From the NCBI RefSeq assembly GCF_004362825.1, contig NZ_SNXZ01000004.1:310001-374000 (forward strand): a stretch of DNA of 64,000 bases, given 5' to 3'. Below the pieces are notes generated by a model, which searched no databases, was not told the origin of the DNA, and was given only the letters and a program-made list of their open reading frames with translations. Shown piece by piece: positions 1-8,141 of the stretch (within the stretch, counting starts at the first letter, position 1; each line of letters opens with the position of its first letter). Origin of the DNA: Labedaea rhizosphaerae (GTDB lineage Bacteria; Actinomycetota; Actinomycetes; Mycobacteriales; Pseudonocardiaceae). Made by a program: the position numbers and the translations under genes.

Positions 1-203
1 ACGACGCTCACCAGGCGCCGGAACTCCCCCGGCCCGCTGACTTCGACGCTGCCCAGGCGCAGCGCGTCGACCTCCTCGACCGTCCACGTCTCTGTGCCCG
101 CGACCGGGCCGACCGCGAGCGGCGGCCCGGCGTAGTACTGCTTCAGCGACCACGCACCGACGACCGCGCTGACGATGGCTGCCAGCAACAGCAAGTCATC
201 CAT
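1..203 (-). CDS. Membrane-anchored protein, partial (runs off left edge)
   Basis: On the minus strand an ATG at 203 opens a frame that stays open to the window edge, giving 67 residues. It begins MDDLLLLAAIVSAVVGAW, a single hydrophobic segment right at the N-terminus, followed by a soluble stretch rich in Gly, Val and Thr. This looks like the N-terminus of a small anchored protein facing outward or a membrane-associated domain; I do not recognise the family. It would be co-directional with the TetR gene at 245-922, whose stop lies about 40 bases upstream of this start, so the two may be co-transcribed. Confidence 0.55.
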   Translation of the reverse strand, partial: MDDLLLLAAIVSAVVGAWSLKQYYAGPPLAVGPVAGTETWTVEEVDALRLGSVEVSGPGEFRRLVSV

Positions 204-244
204 CCGCGCACTCTCGCACGCAAGACGCCTGGTTCGGGCCGGGT

Positions 245-922
245 TCAGCGCGGCGGCGCCAACGGCCCCGACCGGTTCAGCTCCTCGAGGCTCAGCGCGG
301 GACCCTGGATCTTCACGTCGCCGTCCGGCTCGGCACGCAGGCCGTGGACCAGCAACTGCAGGTGCCGGTGCGCGAGCTCGTCGTTGAGCTCGCGGGACAT
401 CGAGCCGGGCAACGGCCGGGAGAGCCGCACCACCAGCAGGCCGATGTCGGCGAAGGTCACGTCCGGGCGCAGCGCGCCCGAGCGGTGCGCGCCGTCGATC
501 AGCGCCTGCACCCGCTGGGCCGCCCTGCCACGGGCGGTCTGCATCTCCACGTCGTCCAGCTCGGCGATCTCGGCCAGCAGCGCCGGGACGACCGCGGCGA
601 CGCGGATGTCCAGCGCGCTGTGCATGTAGTGGATCAGCGCGCGGAACGGGTCGGGTTCCTCGTCGGCCGCGCTGGTCGCGATCTCCTCGGTGCGCCGCCA
701 CGCCTGCAGCACGACTGCGCGCATCAGCGCGGCGCGGTCCGGGAAGCGGCGGTAGAGCGTGGCGATGCCGGTGCCCGCCCGTTTGGCGATCAGCTCGAGC
801 GGCGCGTTGGCGCCGTGCTCGACGAACACGTCTCTGGCCGCGCCCAGGATCTGGTCGCGGTTCCTGCGTGCGTCGGCACGCAACGGTCGATCGCCGTCCA
901 CGGCCGGTATGTCGCCGGTCAT
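245..922 (-). CDS. TetR family transcriptional regulator
   Basis: The 225-residue protein has an N-terminal helix-turn-helix at about residues 20-65: a DARRNRDQILGAARDVF helix, then the typical GTGIATLYRRFPDR recognition turn found in TetR repressors. The rest is the variable helical ligand-binding and dimerisation half. It is divergent from the DHA2 efflux pump at 1049-2461, with 126 bases between the starts. The standard logic of such pairs is that the repressor binds the shared intergenic region and is released when a pump substrate binds; the substrate cannot be read from the sequence. The intergenic region carries inverted repeats that suit a dimeric repressor. Confidence 0.88.
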   Translation of the reverse strand: MTGDIPAVDGDRPLRADARRNRDQILGAARDVFVEHGANAPLELIAKRAGTGIATLYRRFPDRAALMRAVVLQAWRRTEEIATSAADEEPDPFRALIHYMHSALDIRVAAVVPALLAEIAELDDVEMQTARGRAAQRVQALIDGAHRSGALRPDVTFADIGLLVVRLSRPLPGSMSRELNDELAHRHLQLLVHGLRAEPDGDVKIQGPALSLEELNRSGPLAPPR

Positions 923-945
923 GCCGCCACAGTATCACCTGATGC

Positions 946-1037
946 GGAGGAAGATCCTCCAGAACTTCCGGAAAAGTGGAGACAAAGCCTCCAGTCAGTG
1001 TTACCGTCGGGGCAAGCGGAAAGACTTCCTCCACTTT
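946..1037. promoter_or_regulatory. Putative TetR operator region with inverted repeats
   Basis: Between the divergent TetR and MFS starts there is a perfect 6-3-6 palindrome (GGAGGA-AGA-TCCTCC, 946-960). A second, larger symmetry is formed by AAAGTGGAG at 973-981 and its exact reverse complement CTCCACTTT at 1029-1037, just upstream of the MFS ATG at 1049. These are good candidates for repressor half-sites. The assignment is inference from position and symmetry. Confidence 0.45.
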
Positions 1038-1048
1038 CGAGGTGTGAC

Positions 1049-2461
1049 ATGACGACAACCACAGAGGGGCAGACGCGGGCGCCCGGCACGGGCCGGTGGC
1101 TCGGTTTGCTGGTCATCGCGCTGGCCCAGCTCGTGGTCGCGCTCGACGCGACCGTCCTCAACATCGCGCTGCCCTCCGCGCAGCACGAGATCGGCTTCGG
1201 CGACGCGGCCCGGCAGTGGACGATCACCGCCTACACGCTGGCGCTCGCGGGCTGCCTGCTGCTGGGCGGCCGGGTCGCCGACACGATCGGGCACCGCAAG
1301 GCGTTCCTGATCGGCCTCACCGCGTTCGGCGCGGCGTCCTTGCTCGCCGGCGCGGCGCCGACGTTCGGGCTGCTGGTCACCGGTCGCGCGATCCAGGGCG
1401 CCGCGGGTGCGCTGCTGATCCCGTCCGGCCTGGCCCTGCTGGCCACGACGTTCCCGACGCCGGAAGAGCGCGGCAAGGCCTTCGGCGTTTACGGCGCGGT
1501 CGCGAGCAGCGGCGGGGCGCTCGGGCTGCTGCTGGGCGGGTCGCTGACGGAGTACGTGAGCTGGCGCTGGTGCCTGTTCGTCAACGTCGTCGTGATCGCG
1601 ATCGTCCTGGCTGTCGCGCTGCGGGTCCTGCCGACCGCGCCGTCGCGCGGCAGGCGCACGCTCGACACCCCGGGCGCGGCCCTGGCCTCGGTCGCGTTGA
1701 TCGGGATCGTCTACGCCTGCGGTCGGTTGAGCACGCACAGCGCCGACCTGGCGTTCTGGCTCCCGCTGGGGGTGGGGGCCGTGCTGCTGGTGGCGTTCGT
1801 GCTGCGGGAGCGGCGGGCAGCGGATCCCCTGTTGCCGCTGTCCGTCGTCACCGACCGCCGGCGCGCCGGTGCGTTCCTCGCGGTCGCGTCGTCGGTGATC
1901 GGTGTGTTCGGCATGTTCCTCGTGCTGACCTACTACCTGCAGGTGGTCGCGCACTACACGCCGCTGCGGACCGGGGTCGCGTTCCTGCCGCTGTCGGCGA
2001 CGCTGCTGCTCAGCGCGTACCTGGTGGCCGGACGGCTCGCGCCGAAGGTGCGGCCGTGGCAGCTGATGGTGCCGGGCATGCTCGTCGCCGCCGCCGGGCT
2101 GCTGCTGATCACCCGGCTCGGCGCGGACCCCAGCTACTGGCGGGTGATCCTGCCCGGGCAGGTGCTGGTCGGCCTCGGCATCGGCTGCGTGTTCACCCCG
2201 GCGATCGGCGCGGTGACCAGCGGCGTCGAGCCGCGCAACGCCGGGGTCGCCGCCGCGGCGGTCAACACCGCCAACCAGGCCGGCAGCTCCATCGGCACCG
2301 CCGTGCTCAACACCGTCGCGGTCGCCGTGGCCGCCGGTTCGCCCCAGGCCGACGGCTTGCGGCGCCTCGTCGACGGCTACGCGGCGGCCACCGCGGTCGC
2401 CGCCGGGATCATCGCCGTCGCCGCGGTCGTCGTTTTCCTTCTTTCCCGGAGGACCTCATGA
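1049..2461 (+). CDS. DHA2-type MFS drug-efflux transporter
   Basis: The 470-residue protein is an inner-membrane proton-driven antiporter of the EmrB/QacA (14-helix, DHA2) type. The first helix carries the family signature LDATVLNIALP (about residues 33-43), followed by GGRVADTIGHRKAF, the MFS loop 2-3 motif. Length and the even spread of hydrophobic segments to the C-terminus fit 14 helices. The ATG at 1049 is chosen because it directly precedes the first membrane helix; the frame is open much further upstream but that part is antisense to the TetR gene. The stop overlaps the next start by four bases (ATGA), so the downstream membrane protein is translationally coupled. Confidence 0.88.
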   Translation: MTTTTEGQTRAPGTGRWLGLLVIALAQLVVALDATVLNIALPSAQHEIGFGDAARQWTITAYTLALAGCLLLGGRVADTIGHRKAFLIGLTAFGAASLLAGAAPTFGLLVTGRAIQGAAGALLIPSGLALLATTFPTPEERGKAFGVYGAVASSGGALGLLLGGSLTEYVSWRWCLFVNVVVIAIVLAVALRVLPTAPSRGRRTLDTPGAALASVALIGIVYACGRLSTHSADLAFWLPLGVGAVLLVAFVLRERRAADPLLPLSVVTDRRRAGAFLAVASSVIGVFGMFLVLTYYLQVVAHYTPLRTGVAFLPLSATLLLSAYLVAGRLAPKVRPWQLMVPGMLVAAAGLLLITRLGADPSYWRVILPGQVLVGLGIGCVFTPAIGAVTSGVEPRNAGVAAAAVNTANQAGSSIGTAVLNTVAVAVAAGSPQADGLRRLVDGYAAATAVAAGIIAVAAVVVFLLSRRTS

Positions 2462-3078
2462 AGATCGGCAAGCTGTCCGGCCCGCTCACGGCCGTGAGTT
2501 TCCTTGCGGGGCTCGGTACCGCGATGAAGCTGGCGAAGGATCCCTTCCCCCGCCCCGGTTCCACGGCGGCCCAGATCCGCGAGTACTTCCGCGGCAGCTC
2601 GACCGCCGCCCGGATCAGCGTGACCGGTCAGCTCATCTCAGTGGCGGCGCTGGGCCGCTTCACCGGCTCGGTGGTCGGCCTGGCCACCCGGTCGGGTTCG
2701 CGGACCCTGGAGGCGACGGCGCTCGGCGGCGGGGTGCTGGCCGCGGCCTCGCTGGCGACGTCGGCGGCGCTGAGCACCTCGCTGACCACAAAGGACCGTC
2801 CGGACGAGACCACGCAAACGTTGTCCCGCTTGGCTTTCCTGGCGGGCGGGCCGGTGCACGGCGTCGGTTACGGGTTGCTGATCGGGGCGCTCGGGTTGGC
2901 CGGGCGCCGGACCGGCGAAGTGCCGTCTTGGGTGACCGGGGCGTCGCTGGTGTCGGCGGCGGCCGGGCTCGCGTCGCCGCTCTACCTGAAGTGGGAACCG
3001 GCCGGCTGGCTGATCCCGATCGGCCGCTTCTCCGGCTTCCTGATCGGCGCGTTCACCGGCCCGCGGCTGGATCACTGA
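2458..3078 (+). CDS. Multi-pass membrane protein coupled to the MFS pump
   Basis: The 206-residue protein has four to five hydrophobic segments (around residues 8-22, 55-75, 90-110, 130-150 and 160-200) and a soluble loop after the first. There is no recognisable catalytic motif. It starts in the ATGA overlap with the MFS stop and follows a GGAGG Shine-Dalgarno at the end of the pump gene, so the two are one transcript. A role as accessory factor for the pump is inference from coupling only. Its 3' end overlaps the convergent gene at 3053-3946 by 26 bases. Confidence 0.7.
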   Translation: MKIGKLSGPLTAVSFLAGLGTAMKLAKDPFPRPGSTAAQIREYFRGSSTAARISVTGQLISVAALGRFTGSVVGLATRSGSRTLEATALGGGVLAAASLATSAALSTSLTTKDRPDETTQTLSRLAFLAGGPVHGVGYGLLIGALGLAGRRTGEVPSWVTGASLVSAAAGLASPLYLKWEPAGWLIPIGRFSGFLIGAFTGPRLDH

Positions 3079-3946
3079 GCACGACCAGCAGGTGATCGAT
3101 CCACGAGGCGATCGGCGCGTCCTTCATCACGCCGATCCCCCGTGGATCTGTCTTTTCCCGCTCCAGCACGGCTTTCGTGCGGGCTCGTTCGTCCGCATCG
3201 AGCACCGGGAGCATTTTGTCCAGGGCCCGCAAGGCGTGGTACTGCTCGAACGCACTCGCCGCCGTGCCGACGATCCGCAGCACGTCCTCGTGCACGCTCG
3301 CCGCCGGGGTGCCCTGCACCAACGCGAGCCCGACGATGCGGTCACCGTCGGCGCTGGACCGCAACAGCGCCGGCGCCATGGCGCGCGCGGTCTCCGGCGC
3401 CGCGGCGGCTCGGATCCGCACCTCGTTCACCAGCCGGTTCATCGCCGCGGTGCGCTTGTCACCACCTCGCATGCGCCGGCGGATGGCCTCGTACTCGCGC
3501 GCGAGCCGGTTGACCACCTCAGGGGTCAAGGTCTGCTCGGGGGGCAGGTAGCGCGCGGCGATCCGGTCGACGTCGCCCTGCACGGTGCCACGTTCGCCCG
3601 GAGGCGGCTCGGCGGTGGTGCGCAGCTCGGTCAGGTCCTCGATCAACTGCTCCGGCGCCTGCATCAAGCCGGTCGAGGAGGCTTCCCACCCGCCCGCCTT
3701 CACGCTGCCCCCGGCCAGCGCGAGCAGCCGGATCGCGCTGGGCAGCCAGATCAACCCGATCGCGACCAAGGTGGTCGGGCCCACCGCGATGTGCCAGCTG
3801 GTCGCACCCTTGGCCGGCATCGAGATGTCGACGGTCGATCCGACCGCCACCACCACCAGTGCGGTGACCCACCACCACGGGAGCACGGTCGCACTGGCCA
3901 ACAGGGCGCGGAGTCGTTGCGGGGAAACGGGTTTGGCGTCGGCCAC
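3053..3946 (-). CDS. Hypothetical membrane protein with helical cytoplasmic domain
   Basis: The 297-residue protein has two N-terminal transmembrane helices (about residues 20-42 and 52-80, containing WWWVTALVVVAVG) and a long C-terminal part that is nearly all predicted helix and rich in Ala, Arg and Glu. The second half (RIVGLALVQGTP onwards) has a spacing that suggests short HEAT-like or armadillo-like helical repeats, though I cannot assign a family. It lies 15 bases upstream of the gap to the DinB gene in the same direction, so it may end the leftward transcription unit that begins at 7631 or 5833. Function unknown. Confidence 0.65.
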   Translation of the reverse strand: MADAKPVSPQRLRALLASATVLPWWWVTALVVVAVGSTVDISMPAKGATSWHIAVGPTTLVAIGLIWLPSAIRLLALAGGSVKAGGWEASSTGLMQAPEQLIEDLTELRTTAEPPPGERGTVQGDVDRIAARYLPPEQTLTPEVVNRLAREYEAIRRRMRGGDKRTAAMNRLVNEVRIRAAAAPETARAMAPALLRSSADGDRIVGLALVQGTPAASVHEDVLRIVGTAASAFEQYHALRALDKMLPVLDADERARTKAVLEREKTDPRGIGVMKDAPIASWIDHLLVVLSDPAAGR

Positions 3947-3961
3947 GCCCTGACCGTAGCG

Positions 3962-4540
3962 CTATTCGAGGACGGCCGTGGCCGGATCGGCCGCTCTGGC
4001 GGCCCGCTCGATCTCGGCGTGCCGCTGCGCCCAGAAGGCCGCGTCCCGGCCCGGCGCGCTCACCACGCCGTCGAGCTGTTCACGCAGGATGTCCGCGTGC
4101 CCGGCGTGCCGATTGGTCTCGGTGATCCGGTGAACCACGACGTTGAACAGCAGCACGTCCGGCCGCGGCCACCACGGCACGTGTCCCGGCGCGTCGATCG
4201 GCAGGGCGGCGATCGTGGCATCGGCGTGGTCCCAGACCCGCCGGTAACGGTCGATGATCTGCGCACGCGTCTCGTGCTCGGTGGCCCACAGGTCGGTACC
4301 GCGCGCTTCGAGGTCGTCCCAGCGCGGCAGGGCCTCGGGGAACGGGCGGCCGAAGACTTCGCCGAGGTAGCGCGACTCCCACAGCGCCAGGTGCTTGACC
4401 AGACCGAGCAGGTTCGTCCCGGTGGCGGTCAGCGGGCGCCGAAGGTCGTACTCGGACAACCCGTCGAGCTTGGCGAGCAGTTCCTCGCGGATCTCCCGCA
4501 GCTCGTTGTGCAGGTAGTCCTTCGCGAAGTCGTCGATCAT
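3962..4540 (-). CDS. DinB-fold (DUF664-type) putative thiol-dependent enzyme
   Basis: The 192-residue protein matches the DinB/DUF664 four-helix-bundle family. Visible metal-site histidines are in LVKHLALWE (about residue 50) and in HRITETNRHAGHADILREQ (about residues 138-155), the usual H...HxxxH arrangement of the fold. In actinobacteria such proteins are often mycothiol-dependent S-transferases or isomerases; the actual substrate is not visible. It follows the Eis-like gene by 39 bases on the same strand. Confidence 0.8.
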   Translation of the reverse strand: MIDDFAKDYLHNELREIREELLAKLDGLSEYDLRRPLTATGTNLLGLVKHLALWESRYLGEVFGRPFPEALPRWDDLEARGTDLWATEHETRAQIIDRYRRVWDHADATIAALPIDAPGHVPWWPRPDVLLFNVVVHRITETNRHAGHADILREQLDGVVSAPGRDAAFWAQRHAEIERAARAADPATAVLE

Positions 4541-4579
4541 GACCCCCAGGACGCGCGACAGTGCACACGCGTTGCGTGG

Positions 4580-5833
4580 TCAGAACCAGTGCAGGCAGTG
4601 GGGTGCGCGATTCGAGCGGAACAGGGAGTCGGCGAGGGCGACCACGCCCGGGTGGTGGGCCTGGACGTGCCCGGCCCGCACGAGCGTGCTCGGCGCCGTG
4701 CCGCCGAGGTAGATCGAGCCCAGGTCGCGCACGTCCAGGGACAGGTCGGGGGCCCGGTCGGTCGGCACGCAGTCGGCCGTGCCGTCCCGCACGGTCAGCA
4801 GGTGGCGGCCGTGCTCGCCGAGGAACGGGTCGACGACGTCGAGGACGAGCTCCCCGTCGGCCCACCACCTGCGCGTCGTGAGCGCCCGCGGGACGTCCAG
4901 CAGCCGCACCCAGAGCCAGTCGCCGTCGTCGCCGAGCTGGACGCCGCGGAAGTCCTCGAGCTGCCAGCGCAGCGGGTGGTCGAGCGGGACCTGTTTGAAC
5001 ACCACCTGCGTGACCAGGTCGTGGTCGAGCACGAACCGGGCCAGGGCGGTGGCCACGGCGTCGTCGGTGGCGATGGTCTCGTCGACGGTCAAGGTGCCCG
5101 ACTCGGTGACGGTGTAGCTGGCGTAGCCGTCCGGGACGCCGGCGTCATCGCGGTGCACGGCCAGGTAGCGCGGCGCCCGGGAGACCGGGGGCTGACCCGC
5201 GCCCACGGCCCACCACCGGTGCGGGCGGGAGAGGGCGCCGGGCTGGGCACGCCGGTACCGGTCGTAGACCGCTTCCAGGACCTCGCCACCCTCCGCGCGG
5301 CGCAGCACTTCGATGGGCAGCACCTCGATCGAGCCGGCGGCCGGCCCGTGCGCCGGGCGGAACGCGGCCTGGTGGCGCTGCACGGTCATGCGCTGCATGT
5401 AGGTGGCCGGGCCGTAGCCGAACCGGCCGTAGATCCGCGCGTCGGTGCACAGCAGCACCGCGGCGAGCTCTCCTCGGGCCCGGACCTCGGTCAGCTGGTG
5501 ACGCATCATCGCGCTGGCCACGCCCTGACGCCGGTGCGTGGGCAGGACGCCCACCGTGGTCACCCCGGCGACCGGGACGACGACCTCGCCGGGGAGCGTG
5601 AGCTCGAAGGAGTACGCGGCGGCCGTGCCGATCGGAGCGCCCTGCTCGGTCGTGGCGAGCAGGGCGCGGTCCATCTCGAGCGCCGACCACCACATCCCCT
5701 CGCTGTCGGCCGGCCCTTCCGGGAACCGCCCGAACGCGGCATGCATGGTGTCGACGAAGACCGTCAGGTCCTGCTCGGTCGTGGGACGGATCTGCACAGC
5801 CGCAACAGTGATCGCGGTGCGAGCGCTGGGCAA
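4580..5833 (-). CDS. Eis-like GNAT N-acetyltransferase
   Basis: The 417-residue protein has the layout of the Eis family: an N-terminal GNAT domain with the acetyl-CoA binding signature VGVLPTHRRQGVASAMM (about residues 92-108), the family hallmark IYGRFGYG, a second degenerate GNAT region and a C-terminal SCP2-like domain ending in HCLHWF, where the terminal carboxylate acts as base in the family. Eis proteins acetylate amine groups of aminoglycosides, peptides or lysines. The start lies only 6 bases after the stop of the peptidase-domain gene (5840-7333), so it is probably in the same leftward operon as the WXG100-type protein. A paralogue is at 47583-48797. Confidence 0.85.
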   Translation of the reverse strand: MPSARTAITVAAVQIRPTTEQDLTVFVDTMHAAFGRFPEGPADSEGMWWSALEMDRALLATTEQGAPIGTAAAYSFELTLPGEVVVPVAGVTTVGVLPTHRRQGVASAMMRHQLTEVRARGELAAVLLCTDARIYGRFGYGPATYMQRMTVQRHQAAFRPAHGPAAGSIEVLPIEVLRRAEGGEVLEAVYDRYRRAQPGALSRPHRWWAVGAGQPPVSRAPRYLAVHRDDAGVPDGYASYTVTESGTLTVDETIATDDAVATALARFVLDHDLVTQVVFKQVPLDHPLRWQLEDFRGVQLGDDGDWLWVRLLDVPRALTTRRWWADGELVLDVVDPFLGEHGRHLLTVRDGTADCVPTDRAPDLSLDVRDLGSIYLGGTAPSTLVRAGHVQAHHPGVVALADSLFRSNRAPHCLHWF

Positions 5834-5839
5834 GCGGAT

Positions 5840-7333
5840 TTACTTCGGGACCACCACGGCCTGGACGTGGTCGAAGCCGGCCGAGCCGCTCAGCTTCCCG
5901 TTGAGGAAGTCCGACTCGGGCACCGCGATCGTCTGGCCCGAGCTGGGTTCGAAGATCATCACGTTGCCGCCCTGGTGACCGGTCACCAGCACGTAGTGCC
6001 GCGGCGTGGCCCCGCCGACCAGCATGGGGACCGGGTGGCCCGAGTCCGCCGCGCCCACGGCCTGGCGCAGGTTCGACGACACGTTGCCCTGCTCGGTGTC
6101 GTCCACCAGGTGCCACGTGTAGTCCGTGCCGGTGTTCTTGCTCATGTAGTCGGCCATGCCCACCGGCGACGTGCCCAGCTTCTCCGGCCAGATCGTGTTG
6201 GTCTGGTCGTGGACGCGGGCCTGCTCCGCGGAGAAGCGCTCGTCGAACTTCGACGGGTCCCCGTCGGTCAGCGACAGCGCGTACAGCGGGTCGGTCTCGG
6301 CGTGCGAGACGATCAACGACGTCGTGCCGCAGGTGTAGTCGTCGAACTGGTTGACGCGATCGCCGAAGCGGTTCTGCGCACCGGGGCCGCCGCGGTCGAT
6401 CAGCGACAGGTGCTCGTTGAGCCAGTTCTCGTCCTTGCCGCGGATCTTGTCGGCGAACGCGCTCAGCTCGGTCACGTTGTGCCCGGCGGACAGGCCCTTC
6501 AACAGCCACGCCCGCTCGGTGTCCGAGCCCGCGTTGGCCAGCAGCTGGTCGAACTTCGCCCGGTCCTCGGGGCTCATCGCCGCCATCTTCTTGCCGGCGT
6601 CGGCGAGCTGCGCGGTGGTGAGGATGCCATCGTCGTAGCCGTCGCCCATGCCATTGACGCTGACCACCTTCGCGGCCAGCACCACGGCATCGTCGGGGGC
6701 CAGGCCGCTGTCCACCGCGGCCGCGGCGCGGGCCTGGCCCGCGAGGTCGTTGAAGACCATGGTCGCCTTGTCCGCGCTCTGCAGGGCGTCGTTGTAGACG
6801 CCGATGCAGCCGGTGATCAGCTCGCGCACCTTGTTGACCAGATCGCCCAGCGCGGTCGGATCGGGGATGGGCAGACCGCCGACGTGGGTGGCGTCGTGCC
6901 ACGCGTCGTACAGCGCCTGGTGCAGGTCGTCGTGGCGCTTCTGCTGGTCCTTCACCTCGGTCGACAGCTCGTGCAGGGTCGTCGCGGCCGTGCGGAAGAC
7001 CCCAGGTGCGCGGTCGATCGCGTCGGCGGTCGCGCCGAGCACGGCGGTCGCCTCGCGGGCCGCGCCCCCGCTCCACGACTGCGGCAGGTGGTCGTTGCCG
7101 AGCTTGCGCACGTCGGCGGCCACCGGCGAGATCGCGTCGGCCGCCGTGCGGTAGGCACCGGCGAGGGCTTCGAGCGCGCCCGCGTCGCCGGGTGGTGGCG
7201 TGGCGACCTGGTGGATCACCTCGACGACGATCTGCACGACCTTCACGGGGTTGAGCAGCGAGCTGAGCTCCTGCAGCTTGTGGACGATCGTCGTGATCTG
7301 CCCGTAGTCGCTACTGGACACCCTGACCTCCAC
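5840..7333 (-). CDS. WXG100-linked secreted protein with C-terminal C39-like cysteine peptidase domain
   Basis: This 497-residue protein starts with about 200 residues of amphipathic helix resembling the helical hairpin domains of type VII secretion substrates. A middle Ala/Asp-rich segment contains an EF-hand-like stretch (DGYDDGILTTAQL). The C-terminal about 170 residues look like a papain-fold C39-type peptidase: FDDYTCGTTSL supplies a candidate nucleophile Cys, PRHYVLVTGHQGG the His, and MIFEPSSGQT the acidic or structural partner. This architecture is typical of exported effectors or polymorphic toxins. Its start overlaps the upstream WXG100-like gene by 23 bases. No ESX core genes (EccC, EccD) are in the window. 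There is no obvious dedicated immunity gene unless one of the unknown small neighbours serves. Confidence 0.72.
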   Translation of the reverse strand: MEVRVSSSDYGQITTIVHKLQELSSLLNPVKVVQIVVEVIHQVATPPPGDAGALEALAGAYRTAADAISPVAADVRKLGNDHLPQSWSGGAAREATAVLGATADAIDRAPGVFRTAATTLHELSTEVKDQQKRHDDLHQALYDAWHDATHVGGLPIPDPTALGDLVNKVRELITGCIGVYNDALQSADKATMVFNDLAGQARAAAAVDSGLAPDDAVVLAAKVVSVNGMGDGYDDGILTTAQLADAGKKMAAMSPEDRAKFDQLLANAGSDTERAWLLKGLSAGHNVTELSAFADKIRGKDENWLNEHLSLIDRGGPGAQNRFGDRVNQFDDYTCGTTSLIVSHAETDPLYALSLTDGDPSKFDERFSAEQARVHDQTNTIWPEKLGTSPVGMADYMSKNTGTDYTWHLVDDTEQGNVSSNLRQAVGAADSGHPVPMLVGGATPRHYVLVTGHQGGNVMIFEPSSGQTIAVPESDFLNGKLSGSAGFDHVQAVVVPK

Positions 7334-7631
7334 GGCCCGCGGTGAGCGCCTGCGCCGCTGCGTCGTCGTCGGAGCCTGACTGCTGCGCGGCCGTGTGCAT
7401 GGCCTCGCACAGCTGCTCGAGCACCGAGATGTAGACGCCGATCTCGTCGAACCAGGCGTCCTGCATGGCGGTGTACGCCTTCGACGTGATGTCCATCCCG
7501 CACGCGTTACCGCCGTCGCGGGTCGCGCCGTCCCATGTGGTCCGGGCCGAACGCAGCTGTTCGGCCAGCTCGCACGCGGTCTTCGCGTGCCCGTCCACCT
7601 CTTGGGTGTTCATCTCAAAACCCGGCGCCAT
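7311..7631 (-). CDS. WXG100-like (ESX-type) small helical protein
   Basis: The 106-residue protein is almost wholly helical with a central WDG turn (TTWDGATRDGG, about residues 33-43), the position where EsxA/CFP-10 relatives carry WxG. A strong Shine-Dalgarno (AGGAGG, eight bases before the ATG at 7631) sets the start. It is coupled to the peptidase-domain gene downstream, the usual arrangement in which a small WXG partner helps export of a larger effector through a type VII system. The C-terminal tail is low-complexity. The membrane machinery would have to be encoded elsewhere. Confidence 0.75.
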   Translation of the reverse strand: MAPGFEMNTQEVDGHAKTACELAEQLRSARTTWDGATRDGGNACGMDITSKAYTAMQDAWFDEIGVYISVLEQLCEAMHTAAQQSGSDDDAAAQALTAGRGGQGVQ

Positions 7632-7713
7632 CGGACAAACCTCCTCGGCCTCGGCTGCTCCGACGCGGCCCGGCCGTCCTCGGTTCCCACTGATCCACCT
7701 GATCGTTCCCGTT

Positions 7714-7739
7714 GCCGGGCGATCGCGCGCTCGCCCGGC
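7714..7739. terminator. Hairpin between the tiny ORFs and the WXG100 gene
   Basis: A perfect 9-bp stem (GCCGGGCGA / TCGCCCGGC) with an 8-base loop lies 22 bases past the stop of the 14-codon ORF and about 80 bases before the WXG100 start, reading leftward. It has no T-run. It could be a partial terminator, an attenuator or a processing site. Confidence 0.4.
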
Positions 7740-7761
7740 TCCTGGCGGTTCGGCGGCAACC

Positions 7762-7806
7762 TCAGCCGAGGAGCTTGAGGATGAGCCGGATCAGGTGCGA
7801 CTGCAT
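7762..7806 (-). CDS. Candidate 14-residue peptide with very strong ribosome binding site
   Basis: On the minus strand GGAGGAGGT (7816-7824) is followed after nine bases by an ATG at 7806 and a 14-codon frame, MQSHLIRLILKLLG, then TGA. The peptide is hydrophobic and cationic and would form an amphipathic helix. The frame begins inside the last codons of the 62-residue ORF upstream. It may be a regulatory leader peptide (five Leu and two Ile codons, hairpin 22 bases downstream) or a membrane-active or signalling micropeptide. The same purine-rich stretch also encodes Glu-Glu-Val in the overlapping ORF, so the binding site could be partly coincidental. Confidence 0.4.
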   Translation of the reverse strand: MQSHLIRLILKLLG

Positions 7807-7979
7807 GGGTCGTTCACCTCCTCCCCCGCTTGGCAGTGCGTCACCCGGGCCGAGGGGACCGATGGCCCGCCGGCGGGCCCGTGCTCGCCGCCGGTGACCA
7901 CGATGGCGAGCACGAATCCGGCGAGAATCATCCGGAAAATGATCCGGCAGGCCGTCGAAACCGAGCAGACGATTTTCAC
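7791..7979 (-). CDS. Small single-span membrane protein (62 aa)
   Basis: A GTG at 7979 follows an AAAGGGGTG ribosome binding site at about 8 bases and opens a 62-residue frame. It has one hydrophobic segment (about residues 13-30, IIFRMILAGFVLAIVV), then a Gly/Pro-rich tail with two cysteines. It could be a secreted or membrane-held small protein. It is the first leftward ORF before the 14-codon ORF and the WXG100 pair and may belong to their transcription unit. No family recognised. Confidence 0.45.
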   Translation of the reverse strand: MKIVCSVSTACRIIFRMILAGFVLAIVVTGGEHGPAGGPSVPSARVTHCQAGEEVNDPCSRT

Positions 7980-8141
7980 GAGACACCCCTTTGGTTTGGC
8001 CTGGGTGGCGTCACAACGATTTGTTGTGCATACCTAGAATGCGACCGAAGACCGGCGGCAACAATGAGTTGACCGTTTCCGGGAGCACCGGGAAACACGC
8101 AACGGATGACCGGCGATAGGGGGTGGGACACCAAGGGCCGC

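Noticed and set aside
344-1048. Upstream extension of the MFS frame by 235 codons.
   Set aside because: It lies antisense to the TetR gene and has no membrane or soluble-domain character; the ATG at 1049 begins right before helix 1.
3092-7345. A 1417-codon plus-strand open frame.
   Set aside because: It is antisense to five well-supported minus-strand genes; its residue use (very high Arg, Gly, His, Val) is typical of the complementary frame in high-G+C DNA.
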